64,000 nucleotides of DNA. Origin: Bacillota bacterium. GTDB taxonomy: Bacteria > Bacillota > Clostridia > Lachnospirales > Lachnospiraceae. A program made the translations under genes and the position numbers. Shown here piece after piece: positions 45,842 through 54,359 of the stretch; position 1 is the stretch's first letter, and every line of letters starts with the position of its first letter. Location: positions 53,810 to 117,809 of the forward strand of contig JAEYSV010000055.1 of NCBI GenBank assembly GCA_023434365.1, given 5' to 3'. The notes below the pieces were generated by a model. That model saw only the letters and a list, made by a program, of their open reading frames with translations. It had not been told where the DNA came from and did not search any database.

Positions 45842-45869
45842 ACGTATAACCTAGAAATACGTTTTTTTT
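45842..45869 (+). terminator. Short hairpin with T8 tail
   Basis: ACGTAT (45842-45847) and ATACGT (45857-45862) form a 6-bp stem followed by eight T. Weak stem but strong tail. Confidence 0.5.
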
Positions 45870-45945
45870 ACCCAAAACGCTTTAGTGGATTAATGTGTTT
45901 ATGTGAAAAAGCGATTTCTAAATAATTTGATTTAGGAGGATGTTT

Positions 45946-47103
45946 ATGAAAAGAAGGAAATTATTTAGTGTAAGTTTGTGTCTGATTTTAGTAATGTCGA
46001 TGTTAGCATCATGTGGTAACAAAGCAGAAAATACATCAGGCAATGATAATGGGGATGCAAAAACATATTTACTTGGTGGAATTGGACCACTTACCGGTGA
46101 AGCTGCTTCTTACGGAATTAGCGTAAAACAGGGAGCTGAAATCGCAATCAAAGAAATCAATGAAGCAGGTGGTTTTAAAGTTGGCGATGATACATACAAA
46201 TTCGAATTGAAGTTTGAGGATGATCAGGCAGATCATGAAAAAGCACCTAATGCTTACAATACGTTATATGATGCCAAAGTAGATGCTATCCTTGGTAGCG
46301 TAACTAGTGGATCTTGTATAGCCATTGTTGATAAAACATTCAAGGATAAACTTCTTCAGATTACTCCATCCGGATCAGCTCTGGAATGTGCAAGAAATGA
46401 AAATAACTTCAGACTTTGCTTTACGGATCCACTTCAGGGAGTAAAGATGGCAGAGTTAGCAGTAACTGAATTAGGATATAAAAAAGTAGCAACTATTTTT
46501 AATAGTTCCGATGATTACAGTACTGGTATGAAAGATGCTTTCGTTGCAAAAGTAAAAGAATTAGGTGGCGAAATTGTTGCAGAAGAAGCTTTTGTAAAAA
46601 ATGATGTGGATTTCTCCACTCAGTTAACTAAGATTAAAGATTCTGGTGCAGAAGTAATCTTTGTTCCAACTTATTATAAAGAAGCTGCTTTAATTGCTAA
46701 ACAGGCTTCTGAAAAAGAGATGAAACTTCCACTACTTGGTGGAGATGGATGGGATGGTATCCTTGATCAGATCGCTGATGCTTCCGTTATTGAAGGTGCA
46801 ATCTTCTTAAGTCCATTCTTATCTACTGATCCTGATGCAGCGGTTCAGGCATTTGTTGAAAAGTATAAGGCTGCTTATAATGCTACTCCAGATCAGTTTG
46901 CTGCAGATGGTTATGATACTGTTTATGTATTCAAAGCTGCTCTTGAAAAAGCTGGAAGTAAAGATTATGAAGCATTATTAAAAGCAATGACCGAAATCGA
47001 AGTAAATGGTTTAACTGGAAAGATGTCCTTTACACCAGAAGGTGAACCAAATAAAGATGCAAAATTCATTGTAATCAAAGATGGTAAATACACTGCAAAA
47101 TAA
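45946..47103 (+). CDS. livJ: Branched-chain amino acid ABC importer binding lipoprotein
   Basis: Extracellular substrate-binding protein of the liv operon, 385 residues, periplasmic-binding fold type I. The signal peptide ends at MLASC with lipidated Cys23. The mature part begins YLLGGIGPLTGEAASYG, the usual start of this family, and has the conserved AILGSVTSGSCIAI and FAADGYDTVYV segments. The start is the ATG at 45946; an in-frame ATG at 45940 overlaps the AGGAGG site. Ligand is leucine, isoleucine or valine by family, though relatives bind other amides or amino acids. A hairpin separates it from the permease genes. Confidence 0.92.
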   Translation: MKRRKLFSVSLCLILVMSMLASCGNKAENTSGNDNGDAKTYLLGGIGPLTGEAASYGISVKQGAEIAIKEINEAGGFKVGDDTYKFELKFEDDQADHEKAPNAYNTLYDAKVDAILGSVTSGSCIAIVDKTFKDKLLQITPSGSALECARNENNFRLCFTDPLQGVKMAELAVTELGYKKVATIFNSSDDYSTGMKDAFVAKVKELGGEIVAEEAFVKNDVDFSTQLTKIKDSGAEVIFVPTYYKEAALIAKQASEKEMKLPLLGGDGWDGILDQIADASVIEGAIFLSPFLSTDPDAAVQAFVEKYKAAYNATPDQFAADGYDTVYVFKAALEKAGSKDYEALLKAMTEIEVNGLTGKMSFTPEGEPNKDAKFIVIKDGKYTAK

Positions 47104-47149
47104 TATGTAGAGTAGTAAAACAGTATGATAATATAAGATTTATATAAAC

Positions 47150-47190
47150 GAACGAAAGGAGACGATACTGCCTCCTTTTCGTTCATTTTA
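47150..47190 (+). terminator. Attenuating hairpin after livJ
   Basis: GAACGAAAGGAG (47150-47161) pairs with CTCCTTTTCGTTC (47172-47184) with one bulged base, followed by ATTTTAT. It should raise binding-protein output relative to the permeases. Confidence 0.7.
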
Positions 47191-47247
47191 TAAATAGTAA
47201 CGAAATAACGGAATTGGAAGTAATAAGACAGAAAAAGAGGTGTGTGA

Positions 47248-48126
47248 ATGGGAACGTTTTTTGAATATTTAATGAACGGTCTAATGATTGGTAGTATGTA
47301 TGCACTTATTGCCCTTGGATATACGATGGTATATGGGATTGCAAAGATGATAAACTTTGCCCATGGGGATATTATTATGGTGGGTGCTTATTGGATTTAT
47401 ATTGGAATCCAGGTGTTAAAACTTCCGGTATGGCTTACCGTAATTATTGCGATCGTATTTTGCTCACTACTTGGGGTGATTGTTGAAAAAGTAGCGTACA
47501 AACCACTCCGTAATGCACCTACTTTGGCAGTATTAATCACAGCAATTGGAGTTAGTTATCTGCTACAGAATGTCTTTCAGATGATTTTTTCTCCAACGCA
47601 AAAAGAAGTTCCTAGTATCCTTCCAAAAGGAGCAATTAAAATAGGTAGTGTACATATTTCCTACATTACAATAATTACATTGGCAATTACTATTGTTGTT
47701 ATGATTGGGTTAACCCTATTCATCAATAAAACAAAGCTTGGAAGCGCAATGCGTGCTGTTTCGGAAGATAAAGGTGCAGCTAGTTTGATGGGAATCAACT
47801 CCAATATGATTATTACGATTACGTTTGCTATTGGCTCAGCATTGGCCGCATTGGCAGGAATCATCTATGTATGTAAATACGAACAGATTACCCCGATGAT
47901 GGGAGCACTTCCTGGAATTAAGGCCTTTGTCGCTGCTGTAATTGGTGGAATTGGAAGTGTGCCAGGTGCCATGATTGGTGGCATTGTACTGGGACTTATT
48001 GAAACAATGTCAAAAGCATACATTAGCTCGACGTTAGTGGATGCAATTACTTTTGGTATTCTGATTTTTGTACTGTTATTTAAACCAGCTGGTATATTAG
48101 GTATCAATCGAACAGAGAAAGTGTAG
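47248..48126 (+). CDS. livH: Branched-chain amino acid ABC permease LivH
   Basis: Membrane subunit of the importer, 292 residues, about eight hydrophobic segments. The family signature GLMIGSMYALIALGYTMVYG is at residues 11-30, followed by KMINFAHGDIIMVGAY. The later GMNSNMIITITFAIGSALA-type stretch and GSVPGAMIGGIVLGLIE are also typical. A GAGGTG site precedes the ATG. It lies 9 bases ahead of livM. Confidence 0.94.
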   Translation: MGTFFEYLMNGLMIGSMYALIALGYTMVYGIAKMINFAHGDIIMVGAYWIYIGIQVLKLPVWLTVIIAIVFCSLLGVIVEKVAYKPLRNAPTLAVLITAIGVSYLLQNVFQMIFSPTQKEVPSILPKGAIKIGSVHISYITIITLAITIVVMIGLTLFINKTKLGSAMRAVSEDKGAASLMGINSNMIITITFAIGSALAALAGIIYVCKYEQITPMMGALPGIKAFVAAVIGGIGSVPGAMIGGIVLGLIETMSKAYISSTLVDAITFGILIFVLLFKPAGILGINRTEKV

Positions 48127-48135
48127 GTGGCTTAT

Positions 48136-49137
48136 ATGGATCAAAAAATATATCAACAGAATAAAAAAGCACTCATACATAGTTTTCTGGTTTACGGTGG
48201 TATTACTGTATTAATCGGGGCTGCGCTGGTTGTCTTGATGGAAATGGGATTAATGAAGCGTACCTATACAGAAATGTTAATCCAGATTGATTACTATGTT
48301 ATCTTAGCTGTATCGCTAAATCTAGTGTGTGGCTTTCTTGGAGAATTATCTTTAGGACATGCAGCCTTTATGTCAGTTGGAGCATATCTAGGATCAATTA
48401 TCACGAATCAGCTTAATACTAACTGGATGGTTAGTGTAGTCATCGCCATGGTAATTGGGGGTGTGGCTGCATCAATATTTGCCTTATTATTTCGTTTATC
48501 TGTATTACGACTTCGTGGGGATTATCTGGCAATCGTAACTTTGGCATTTGGTGAAATTATCAAATCAATTGTCAATTCCTTAGGTACGGTTACCGGAGGG
48601 CCTGCAGGTTTAAAAAATTATAATAATTATACTGGCACTGACCATTATTTATTTGTTTTTACGATTGTTGCAATAAGTGTCATTGTCATCAGTAATATAA
48701 TAAAAACTCGCCATGGACGAGCAATTCGCGCGGTACGCGATAACGCGATTGCTGCAGAAGCGATGGGAATACCAGTAAACAAAATTCGGCTATTAACTTT
48801 TGTGGTTAGCTCATGCTTTGCTGGAATTGCCGGAGTTATTTATTCAAACAGCGCCACAATCATTTATCCTAGCAGCTTTGACTTTAATATGTCCATTGAT
48901 ATTCTAGTTATTGCCGTGCTTGGTGGATTGGCCAATATCAAAGGCTCTATTGTGGCCGTAATCGTTATCATTGGATTACCGGAAATCTTAAGACCATTAA
49001 AGGACTATCGTATGGTAATCTACTCCATCGCATTAATTGCTATTATGTTGTTCAATAACTCTACATTAAAGAAGCGGTTGATGGAAAACAATAAGCTTCC
49101 TGCATTATTAAAACGTAGTAAGAAGGAGGAGGCATAA
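48136..49137 (+). CDS. livM: Branched-chain amino acid ABC permease LivM
   Basis: Second membrane subunit, 333 residues, about nine hydrophobic segments. LVCGFLGELSLGHAAFMSVG is the LivM signature, and RLRGDYLAIVTLAFGEI and GRAIRAVRDNAIAAEAMGI (coupling region) are conserved. The start is taken at the ATG at 48136, which follows TAGGTGG; a GTG 9 bases earlier lies within that site. It is 2 bases from livG. Confidence 0.94.
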   Translation: MDQKIYQQNKKALIHSFLVYGGITVLIGAALVVLMEMGLMKRTYTEMLIQIDYYVILAVSLNLVCGFLGELSLGHAAFMSVGAYLGSIITNQLNTNWMVSVVIAMVIGGVAASIFALLFRLSVLRLRGDYLAIVTLAFGEIIKSIVNSLGTVTGGPAGLKNYNNYTGTDHYLFVFTIVAISVIVISNIIKTRHGRAIRAVRDNAIAAEAMGIPVNKIRLLTFVVSSCFAGIAGVIYSNSATIIYPSSFDFNMSIDILVIAVLGGLANIKGSIVAVIVIIGLPEILRPLKDYRMVIYSIALIAIMLFNNSTLKKRLMENNKLPALLKRSKKEEA

Positions 49138-49139
49138 GT

Positions 49140-49895
49140 ATGGCATTATTAGAGGTGAAAAATCTTGGAATCTCCTTCGGAGGGCTTCGTGCCGTTGATG
49201 ATTTTAATGTTAGTATAGAAAAAGGTCAACTTTATGGGCTGATTGGCCCCAATGGTGCTGGCAAAACAACCATTTTTAATCTGTTAACCGGCGTATATCA
49301 GCCAACAGATGGTGCAATTTTATTAGATGGAAAAAGTGTCGTGGGCTTAACGAGCCATAAGATATGTCAAAAGGGAATCGCTCGAACATTCCAAAATATC
49401 CGTTTATTTGATAAATTAACTGTGCTAGATAATGTAAAAGTAGGACTTCATAATCAGGTAAAATATAACTTGTTAACTGGGATTTTAAAATTTCCTGCGC
49501 TAAAAAAAGAAGCTGAGATGGATACAAAGGCAATCGAGATTTTAGAAGTATTTGGGCTAGACGAGTATAAGGATTATCTTGCGAGTAATCTTCCTTATGG
49601 TCAGCAAAGAAAGTTGGAGATTGCCAGAGCCCTTGCTACGAATCCAAAACTTTTATTACTTGATGAACCGGCAGCGGGAATGAATCCTAATGAAACAATA
49701 GAGTTGATGGATACGATACGACTGGTACGAGACAAATTCGATGTTACAATTTTATTAATTGAACATGATATGAATCTGGTATCCGGTATCTGTGAATATA
49801 TTACGGTACTAAACTTTGGAACAGTTCTTACCTCAGGGAAACCTGACGTGGTATTAAATGATCCTATGGTAATTACCGCATATCTTGGAGAATAG
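49140..49895 (+). CDS. livG: Branched-chain amino acid ABC ATPase LivG
   Basis: ATPase subunit, 251 residues. Walker A is GPNGAGKTT, the signature is the LivG-type LPYGQQRKLEIARAL in place of LSGGQ, and Walker B reads LLLLDEPAAGMNP. The C-terminal LivG extension (LNFGTVLTSGKPDVVLND to ITAYLGE) is complete. Its site GGAGG lies in the end of livM. Confidence 0.95.
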   Translation: MALLEVKNLGISFGGLRAVDDFNVSIEKGQLYGLIGPNGAGKTTIFNLLTGVYQPTDGAILLDGKSVVGLTSHKICQKGIARTFQNIRLFDKLTVLDNVKVGLHNQVKYNLLTGILKFPALKKEAEMDTKAIEILEVFGLDEYKDYLASNLPYGQQRKLEIARALATNPKLLLLDEPAAGMNPNETIELMDTIRLVRDKFDVTILLIEHDMNLVSGICEYITVLNFGTVLTSGKPDVVLNDPMVITAYLGE

Positions 49896-49909
49896 GAGGA
49901 GATTAGGAC

Positions 49910-50620
49910 GTGAGTTTATTATCAGTCAAAGACCTGGAAGTGTATTATGGCATGATTCAGGCAATTAAAGGAATCTCCTTTGACGTAGAGGAAGGAGAAG
50001 TCATCGCTTTAATCGGCGCGAATGGTGCTGGTAAAACGACAATTCTTCATACCATTACTGGTTTGGTTAATGCAAAAAGAGGATCCATTCAGTATCGTGG
50101 ACAGGAATTAACTAAAGTGGCAGCACATAAAATTGTATCACTTGGGATGGCACATGTACCAGAAGGACGTCGTATTTTCTCTCAGCTGACGGTGTTAGAG
50201 AATTTGAAGATGGGTGCCTTTACAAGAAAGGATCCAAAAGAGATTGAAGAATCCCTGCAAATGGTATATCGTCGTTTTCCGCGTCTAGAAGAGCGTAAGA
50301 ATCAGGTTGGTGGTACACTTAGTGGTGGAGAACAACAGATGTTAGCGATGGGACGTGCATTAATGTCAAAGCCAAGTATCATCTTAATGGATGAACCTTC
50401 GATGGGACTATCCCCTATCTTTGTTTCTGAGATTTTTGATATTATTAGGGAAATTAGCGCATCTGGAACCACAGTACTTCTTGTGGAACAGAATGCAAAG
50501 AAAGCGCTTGAGATAGCAAACCGTGGATATGTCCTGGAAACAGGTAAAATTGTGTTGGGTGGAGATGCCAAAGAATTAATGGTTGACGATTCGGTGAAGA
50601 AAGCTTATCTAGGTGAATAG
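49910..50620 (+). CDS. livF: Branched-chain amino acid ABC ATPase LivF
   Basis: Second ATPase, 236 residues, with GANGAGKTT (Walker A), LSGGEQQMLAMGRALM (signature) and IILMDEPSMGLSP (Walker B). The HVPEGRRIF motif is specific to LivF. The start codon is GTG, preceded by AGGAGG. It ends the liv block; the following kinase-like gene starts 35 bases later and may be read through. Confidence 0.95.
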   Translation: MSLLSVKDLEVYYGMIQAIKGISFDVEEGEVIALIGANGAGKTTILHTITGLVNAKRGSIQYRGQELTKVAAHKIVSLGMAHVPEGRRIFSQLTVLENLKMGAFTRKDPKEIEESLQMVYRRFPRLEERKNQVGGTLSGGEQQMLAMGRALMSKPSIILMDEPSMGLSPIFVSEIFDIIREISASGTTVLLVEQNAKKALEIANRGYVLETGKIVLGGDAKELMVDDSVKKAYLGE

Positions 50621-50655
50621 TAGGCAGGTTTGGCTTATGAATAAGGAGGGTTTCC

Positions 50656-51300
50656 ATGACGAATTATGTAATTACGATAGCAAGAGGCTATGGTAGTGGC
50701 GGACGTACGATAGGTAAGATGTTGGCAAAGGAACTCGGTATCGCGTATTACGACAGGGAGTTGTTAAAGCTGGCTTCCGAAGAGAGTGGTATTAATGAGC
50801 AATTGTTTGGAAAACATGATGAAAATATCGGTAATTCTCTTTTAAATCGCATCATGAAAGGGGCCTATAAGGGTGAGTTGATTCCTCCGGATAGTGAGGA
50901 TTTTATCTCGAATGATAATTTGTTTAATTATCAGGCAAAGGTAATCAACGAACTTGCAGTTTCCCAGTCTTGTGTGATAGTTGGGCGATGTGCTGATTAC
51001 ATTCTAAAAGACATGGATCATGTTGTTAAGTTGTTTGTACATGCTTCTCTAGCTGACTGTACCAATCGTCTTGTCGAGATGTATGGTCAGAGTGCGAAAG
51101 AGCTAGAAAAAAAGATTATTACTACAGATAAACGACGGGCAGCTTACTACAATTATTATACCGGTAGAAGCTGGAATGACGCCAATAATTATGATTTGTG
51201 TCTGAATATGGGGAGGCTTAGTTTTGAAAAAGGTGTAGAGATTGTTAAGGCATATTTAGATATCAAGTTTAAGGATTCAATGGATTCATCGTTTAAATAG
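50656..51300 (+). CDS. Cytidylate kinase-like family protein (second copy)
   Basis: A 214-residue P-loop kinase-like protein, clearly paralogous to the one at 30187-30801. Shared marks are ITIARGYGSGGRTIGKMLA at the N terminus, CVIVGRCADYIL in the middle, and DKRRAAYYNYYTGRSWND at the lid. Nucleotide specificity is unknown. AAGGAGG lies 6 bases before the ATG. It follows livF without a terminator between them, and a strong hairpin follows it, so it may be the last gene of the liv transcript. Confidence 0.87.
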   Translation: MTNYVITIARGYGSGGRTIGKMLAKELGIAYYDRELLKLASEESGINEQLFGKHDENIGNSLLNRIMKGAYKGELIPPDSEDFISNDNLFNYQAKVINELAVSQSCVIVGRCADYILKDMDHVVKLFVHASLADCTNRLVEMYGQSAKELEKKIITTDKRRAAYYNYYTGRSWNDANNYDLCLNMGRLSFEKGVEIVKAYLDIKFKDSMDSSFK

Positions 51301-51309
51301 AGATGAGAT

Positions 51310-51357
51310 AGAGAGGGTGACAAAAATAGATTCTATTTTCTGTCATTCTCTCTTTAT
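51310..51357 (+). terminator. Intrinsic terminator ending the liv region
   Basis: GAGAGGGTGACA-AAAATAG pairs with CTATTTTCTGTCATTCTCTC with a bulge and G-U pairs, followed by TTTATCG. Confidence 0.75.
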
Positions 51358-51397
51358 CGTTATGAATGCAGTATAAAAAGTATACCAAGCTCAGGAC

Positions 51398-51425
51398 TTG
51401 TAAAATGAAAAAACTATGCTACAAT
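51398..51425 (+). promoter_or_regulatory. Promoter candidate for the PurF-like gene
   Basis: TTGTAA (51398-51403), 16-base spacer, TACAAT (51420-51425), about 115 bases ahead of the start codon. Confidence 0.4.
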
Positions 51426-51539
51426 AAGCTATAAGAATATAGCGATTAACATGGTGTATTTATAAGTAAAACTAATAAATATTATTATGACTAGTAGCAC
51501 ATAGATAATTTATGTAGTAATGAAAGTGAGGATGTATTC

Positions 51540-52943
51540 ATGGGTGGCTTTTTTGCAGTAGCATCAAAAAATGATTGTATATTTGATTTGTTCTTTGGAA
51601 CCGATTATCATTCCCATCTTGGTACTAGAAGAGGTGGACTTGCGGTATATGGAGAAAATGGGTTTAACCGTTCTATTCATAATATTGAAAATTCACCATT
51701 TCGGACGAAGTTTGAAAAAGATGTGAATGAAATGAAGGGAAACATCGGAATAGGATGTATTTCTGATTATGAACCCCAACCATTGATAGTCCGTTCCCAC
51801 CATGGAACTTACTCGATTACTACCGTTGGTAAAATTAATAATACGGAAGAGATTGTAGGGCAGATTTTTTCAAAAGGGAATACTCATTTTCTAGAGATGA
51901 GCGGTGGAGACATGAACGCAACGGAGCTAACCGCGGCAATCATTAACCAGAAAGACAATCTTGTTGAAGGGATAAAGTATGCACAGGAACTGATTCAAGG
52001 TTCCATGACGCTACTTATTATGACGAAAGAAGGAATCTATGCAGCAAGAGATAGAATGGGTAGAACACCGGTTGCGATTGGGAAAAAAGAGGATGCTTAT
52101 TGTGCTGCGTTTGAAAGTTTTGCTTATTTGAATCTAGGTTATAGCGATGATAGGGAGCTAGGTCCTGGTGAAATAGTCTTTATTACGCCGGAGGGTGTTA
52201 CTACGCTAGCGAGTCCTGGAAAAGATATGAAAATTTGTACCTTTCTTTGGGTATATTATGGCTATCCTTCTTCTTCCTACGAAGGAGTAAGTGTGGAAAA
52301 GATGCGTTATAATTGTGGTAGTCTCTTAGCAAAACGTGATAATGTAATTCCGGATATTGTAGCTGGAGTTCCTGATAGCGGCACCGCGCATGCTATCGGG
52401 TATGCGAATGAAAGCAAAATTCCTTTTTCTAGGCCATTTATCAAATATACTCCAACCTGGCCTCGGTCCTTTATGCCTACCATACAGAGTCAGCGTAATT
52501 TGATAGCTAAAATGAAGCTAATACCCGTTCATGATCTGATTAAAGACAAGAGCCTTTTATTAATTGATGATTCTATTGTTCGTGGTACGCAGTTACGAGA
52601 AACAACAGAGTTTTTATACCAAAGTGGTGCAAAGGAGGTTCATATCCGTCCGGCCTGCCCTCCATTACTGTTTGGATGTAAGTATCTTAATTTCTCACGT
52701 TCTAGTTCGGAACTTGACCTAATTACCAGAAGAGTTATTGCGAAGTTGGAGGAAGGGAATCAAGACGTGGATCTTTCTACTTACGCTAATCCAGAATCAG
52801 AGCAATATCAGGCTATGCTGAAAATGATAGGGGAGGAGTTAAACTTTACTTCGCTTAGGTATCATCGTTTGGATGATATGATTCAATCGGTTGGCATCTC
52901 ACCATGTAAATTATGTACGTATTGTTGGAATGGAAAAGAATAA
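51540..52943 (+). CDS. PurF-like phosphoribosyltransferase with degenerate glutaminase site
   Basis: A 467-residue protein with the two-domain order of amidophosphoribosyltransferase. The C-terminal half keeps the PRPP loop LLLIDDSIVRGTQL and Cys residues placed like the Fe-S ligands of Bacillus PurF (Cys233, Cys380, Cys456, Cys459). The N-terminal amidotransferase half is eroded: the protein begins MGGFFAV, so the essential Cys1 nucleophile is Gly; HRGQ is replaced by LGTRRG, the RYST motif by GIGCIS, and NGNL by VGKINN. It cannot use glutamine in the usual way and may use ammonia, have a different substrate, or be regulatory. No other purine genes are nearby. Start supported by GTGAGGATG upstream. 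Confidence 0.82.
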   Translation: MGGFFAVASKNDCIFDLFFGTDYHSHLGTRRGGLAVYGENGFNRSIHNIENSPFRTKFEKDVNEMKGNIGIGCISDYEPQPLIVRSHHGTYSITTVGKINNTEEIVGQIFSKGNTHFLEMSGGDMNATELTAAIINQKDNLVEGIKYAQELIQGSMTLLIMTKEGIYAARDRMGRTPVAIGKKEDAYCAAFESFAYLNLGYSDDRELGPGEIVFITPEGVTTLASPGKDMKICTFLWVYYGYPSSSYEGVSVEKMRYNCGSLLAKRDNVIPDIVAGVPDSGTAHAIGYANESKIPFSRPFIKYTPTWPRSFMPTIQSQRNLIAKMKLIPVHDLIKDKSLLLIDDSIVRGTQLRETTEFLYQSGAKEVHIRPACPPLLFGCKYLNFSRSSSELDLITRRVIAKLEEGNQDVDLSTYANPESEQYQAMLKMIGEELNFTSLRYHRLDDMIQSVGISPCKLCTYCWNGKE

Positions 52944-53007
52944 TGTAAATCTGTAATAGCATTCTTACATGATATTACGGATAATTAACAAGACATTGGG
53001 AATCTTC

Positions 53008-53036
53008 TTGAAAAAAATGGTTTGTGTGTGTATACT
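53008..53036 (+). promoter_or_regulatory. Promoter of the aminotransferase gene
   Basis: TTGAAA (53008-53013), 17-base spacer, TATACT (53031-53036), about 70 bases ahead of the start codon. Confidence 0.7.
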
Positions 53037-53038
53037 GA

Positions 53039-53053
53039 GTAAAAACGTTTTAC
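53039..53053 (+). promoter_or_regulatory. Near-palindrome at the transcription start
   Basis: GTAAAAACGTTTTAC is a palindrome except for one extra A, centred on CG and directly after the -10 box. The AAACGTTT core is of the LacI/CcpA operator kind, but it does not fit the full cre consensus. Confidence 0.4.
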
Positions 53054-53108
53054 ATAGTAAATTACAAGGTTTACATACATATAACAGATAAAGAAAGGTA
53101 GGATTAGT

Positions 53109-54314
53109 ATGATAGCAGAAGCTATGAAGGGTTATGTTGCTAACAGTAGTATTATTCGTGCTATGTTTGAGGAAGGAAGGCGCCTTGCTGGTATTTATGG
53201 AGCTGAAAATGTTTATGATTTTAGTCTAGGTAATCCAAGCGTAGAGCCGCCCAAAGAGGTAAAAGATGCGTTTCTCAGTATACTAACAGAGGAAAGTGCA
53301 AACATGGTACATGGCTATATGAGTAATACTGGTTATCCAGATGTACGTGCTACTATAGCAGATTCCCTGAATCGTAGATTCGATACTTCTTTTAATGAGA
53401 ATAATATTCTGATGACAGTTGGTGCTGCTGGCGGTTTGAATGTAATCTTCAAAACATTATTAAATCCAGGTGATGAAGTTATCACATTTGCACCTTATTT
53501 CGGCGAGTATCGTAATTATGTGGCAAATTATCAGGGAGTATTAGTAGAGGTTAGCCCAAATACTAAGGATTTTCAACCTAAGCTAGATGAATTTGAAGCA
53601 AAGATAACTGCAAAAACAAAGGCTGTTATTGTAAATACACCAAATAATCCAACTGGAGTTGTTTATTCAGAACAAACAATTAGACAATTGTCTGCGATTC
53701 TTGAGAAGAAGCAAGAGGAGTATCAAACAGTAATCTATATGATTAGTGATGAACCATATCGAGAATTAGTTTATGATGATGTGACAGTTCCATATTTGAC
53801 AAAGTACTATCGTAATACAATTGTGGGGTATAGCTATAGCAAGTCACTGTCATTACCAGGAGAACGAATTGGTTATCTTGTGATACCTTCTGAAATTGAT
53901 GATTATGAGAATGTGTTTTCAGCAGCAGGAGTGGCAAACAGAATTCTTGGATTTGTTAATGCGCCTTCGATTATTCAAAGAGTAGTAGCGCGGTGTATTG
54001 ATTCTAAAGTAGAAATCGAAGTTTATGATAAAAACCGTGAATTATTATATAATAAATTATTGGAATATGGTTATAACTGTGTTAAACCTCAAGGAGCTTT
54101 TTATTTATTCGTTAAAGCAATGGAGGAAGATGATAAGGAATTTGCAAAGGCTGCAAAAAAGTATAACCTATTAATTGTGCCTGGATCAACCTTTGGCTGT
54201 CCCGGATATGTAAGAATTGCATACTGTGTTGATTATGCAATGATTGAGCGTGCATTGCCTGCATTTGAGAAGCTGGCTAAAGAATATCAGTTAGAACCAC
54301 AGGTAGTTAAATAA
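53109..54314 (+). CDS. PLP-dependent class I/II aminotransferase
   Basis: A 401-residue fold-type I PLP enzyme. Visible features are YDFSLGNPSVEPP near the start, VNTPNNPTGVVY (the Asn that contacts PLP), MISDEPYREL (Asp) and YSYSKSLSLPGERIGY with the PLP lysine. It resembles aspartate/aromatic aminotransferases of clostridia, but the amino donor and acceptor are not clear. It has its own promoter and an AAGG site, and lies 45 bases ahead of a second aminotransferase gene, with no terminator between, so they are likely cotranscribed. Confidence 0.9.
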   Translation: MIAEAMKGYVANSSIIRAMFEEGRRLAGIYGAENVYDFSLGNPSVEPPKEVKDAFLSILTEESANMVHGYMSNTGYPDVRATIADSLNRRFDTSFNENNILMTVGAAGGLNVIFKTLLNPGDEVITFAPYFGEYRNYVANYQGVLVEVSPNTKDFQPKLDEFEAKITAKTKAVIVNTPNNPTGVVYSEQTIRQLSAILEKKQEEYQTVIYMISDEPYRELVYDDVTVPYLTKYYRNTIVGYSYSKSLSLPGERIGYLVIPSEIDDYENVFSAAGVANRILGFVNAPSIIQRVVARCIDSKVEIEVYDKNRELLYNKLLEYGYNCVKPQGAFYLFVKAMEEDDKEFAKAAKKYNLLIVPGSTFGCPGYVRIAYCVDYAMIERALPAFEKLAKEYQLEPQVVK

Positions 54315-54359
54315 GTAATAAAACGCGAAGTAAATGAAACAGAAGAAAGGTAGAGACAT

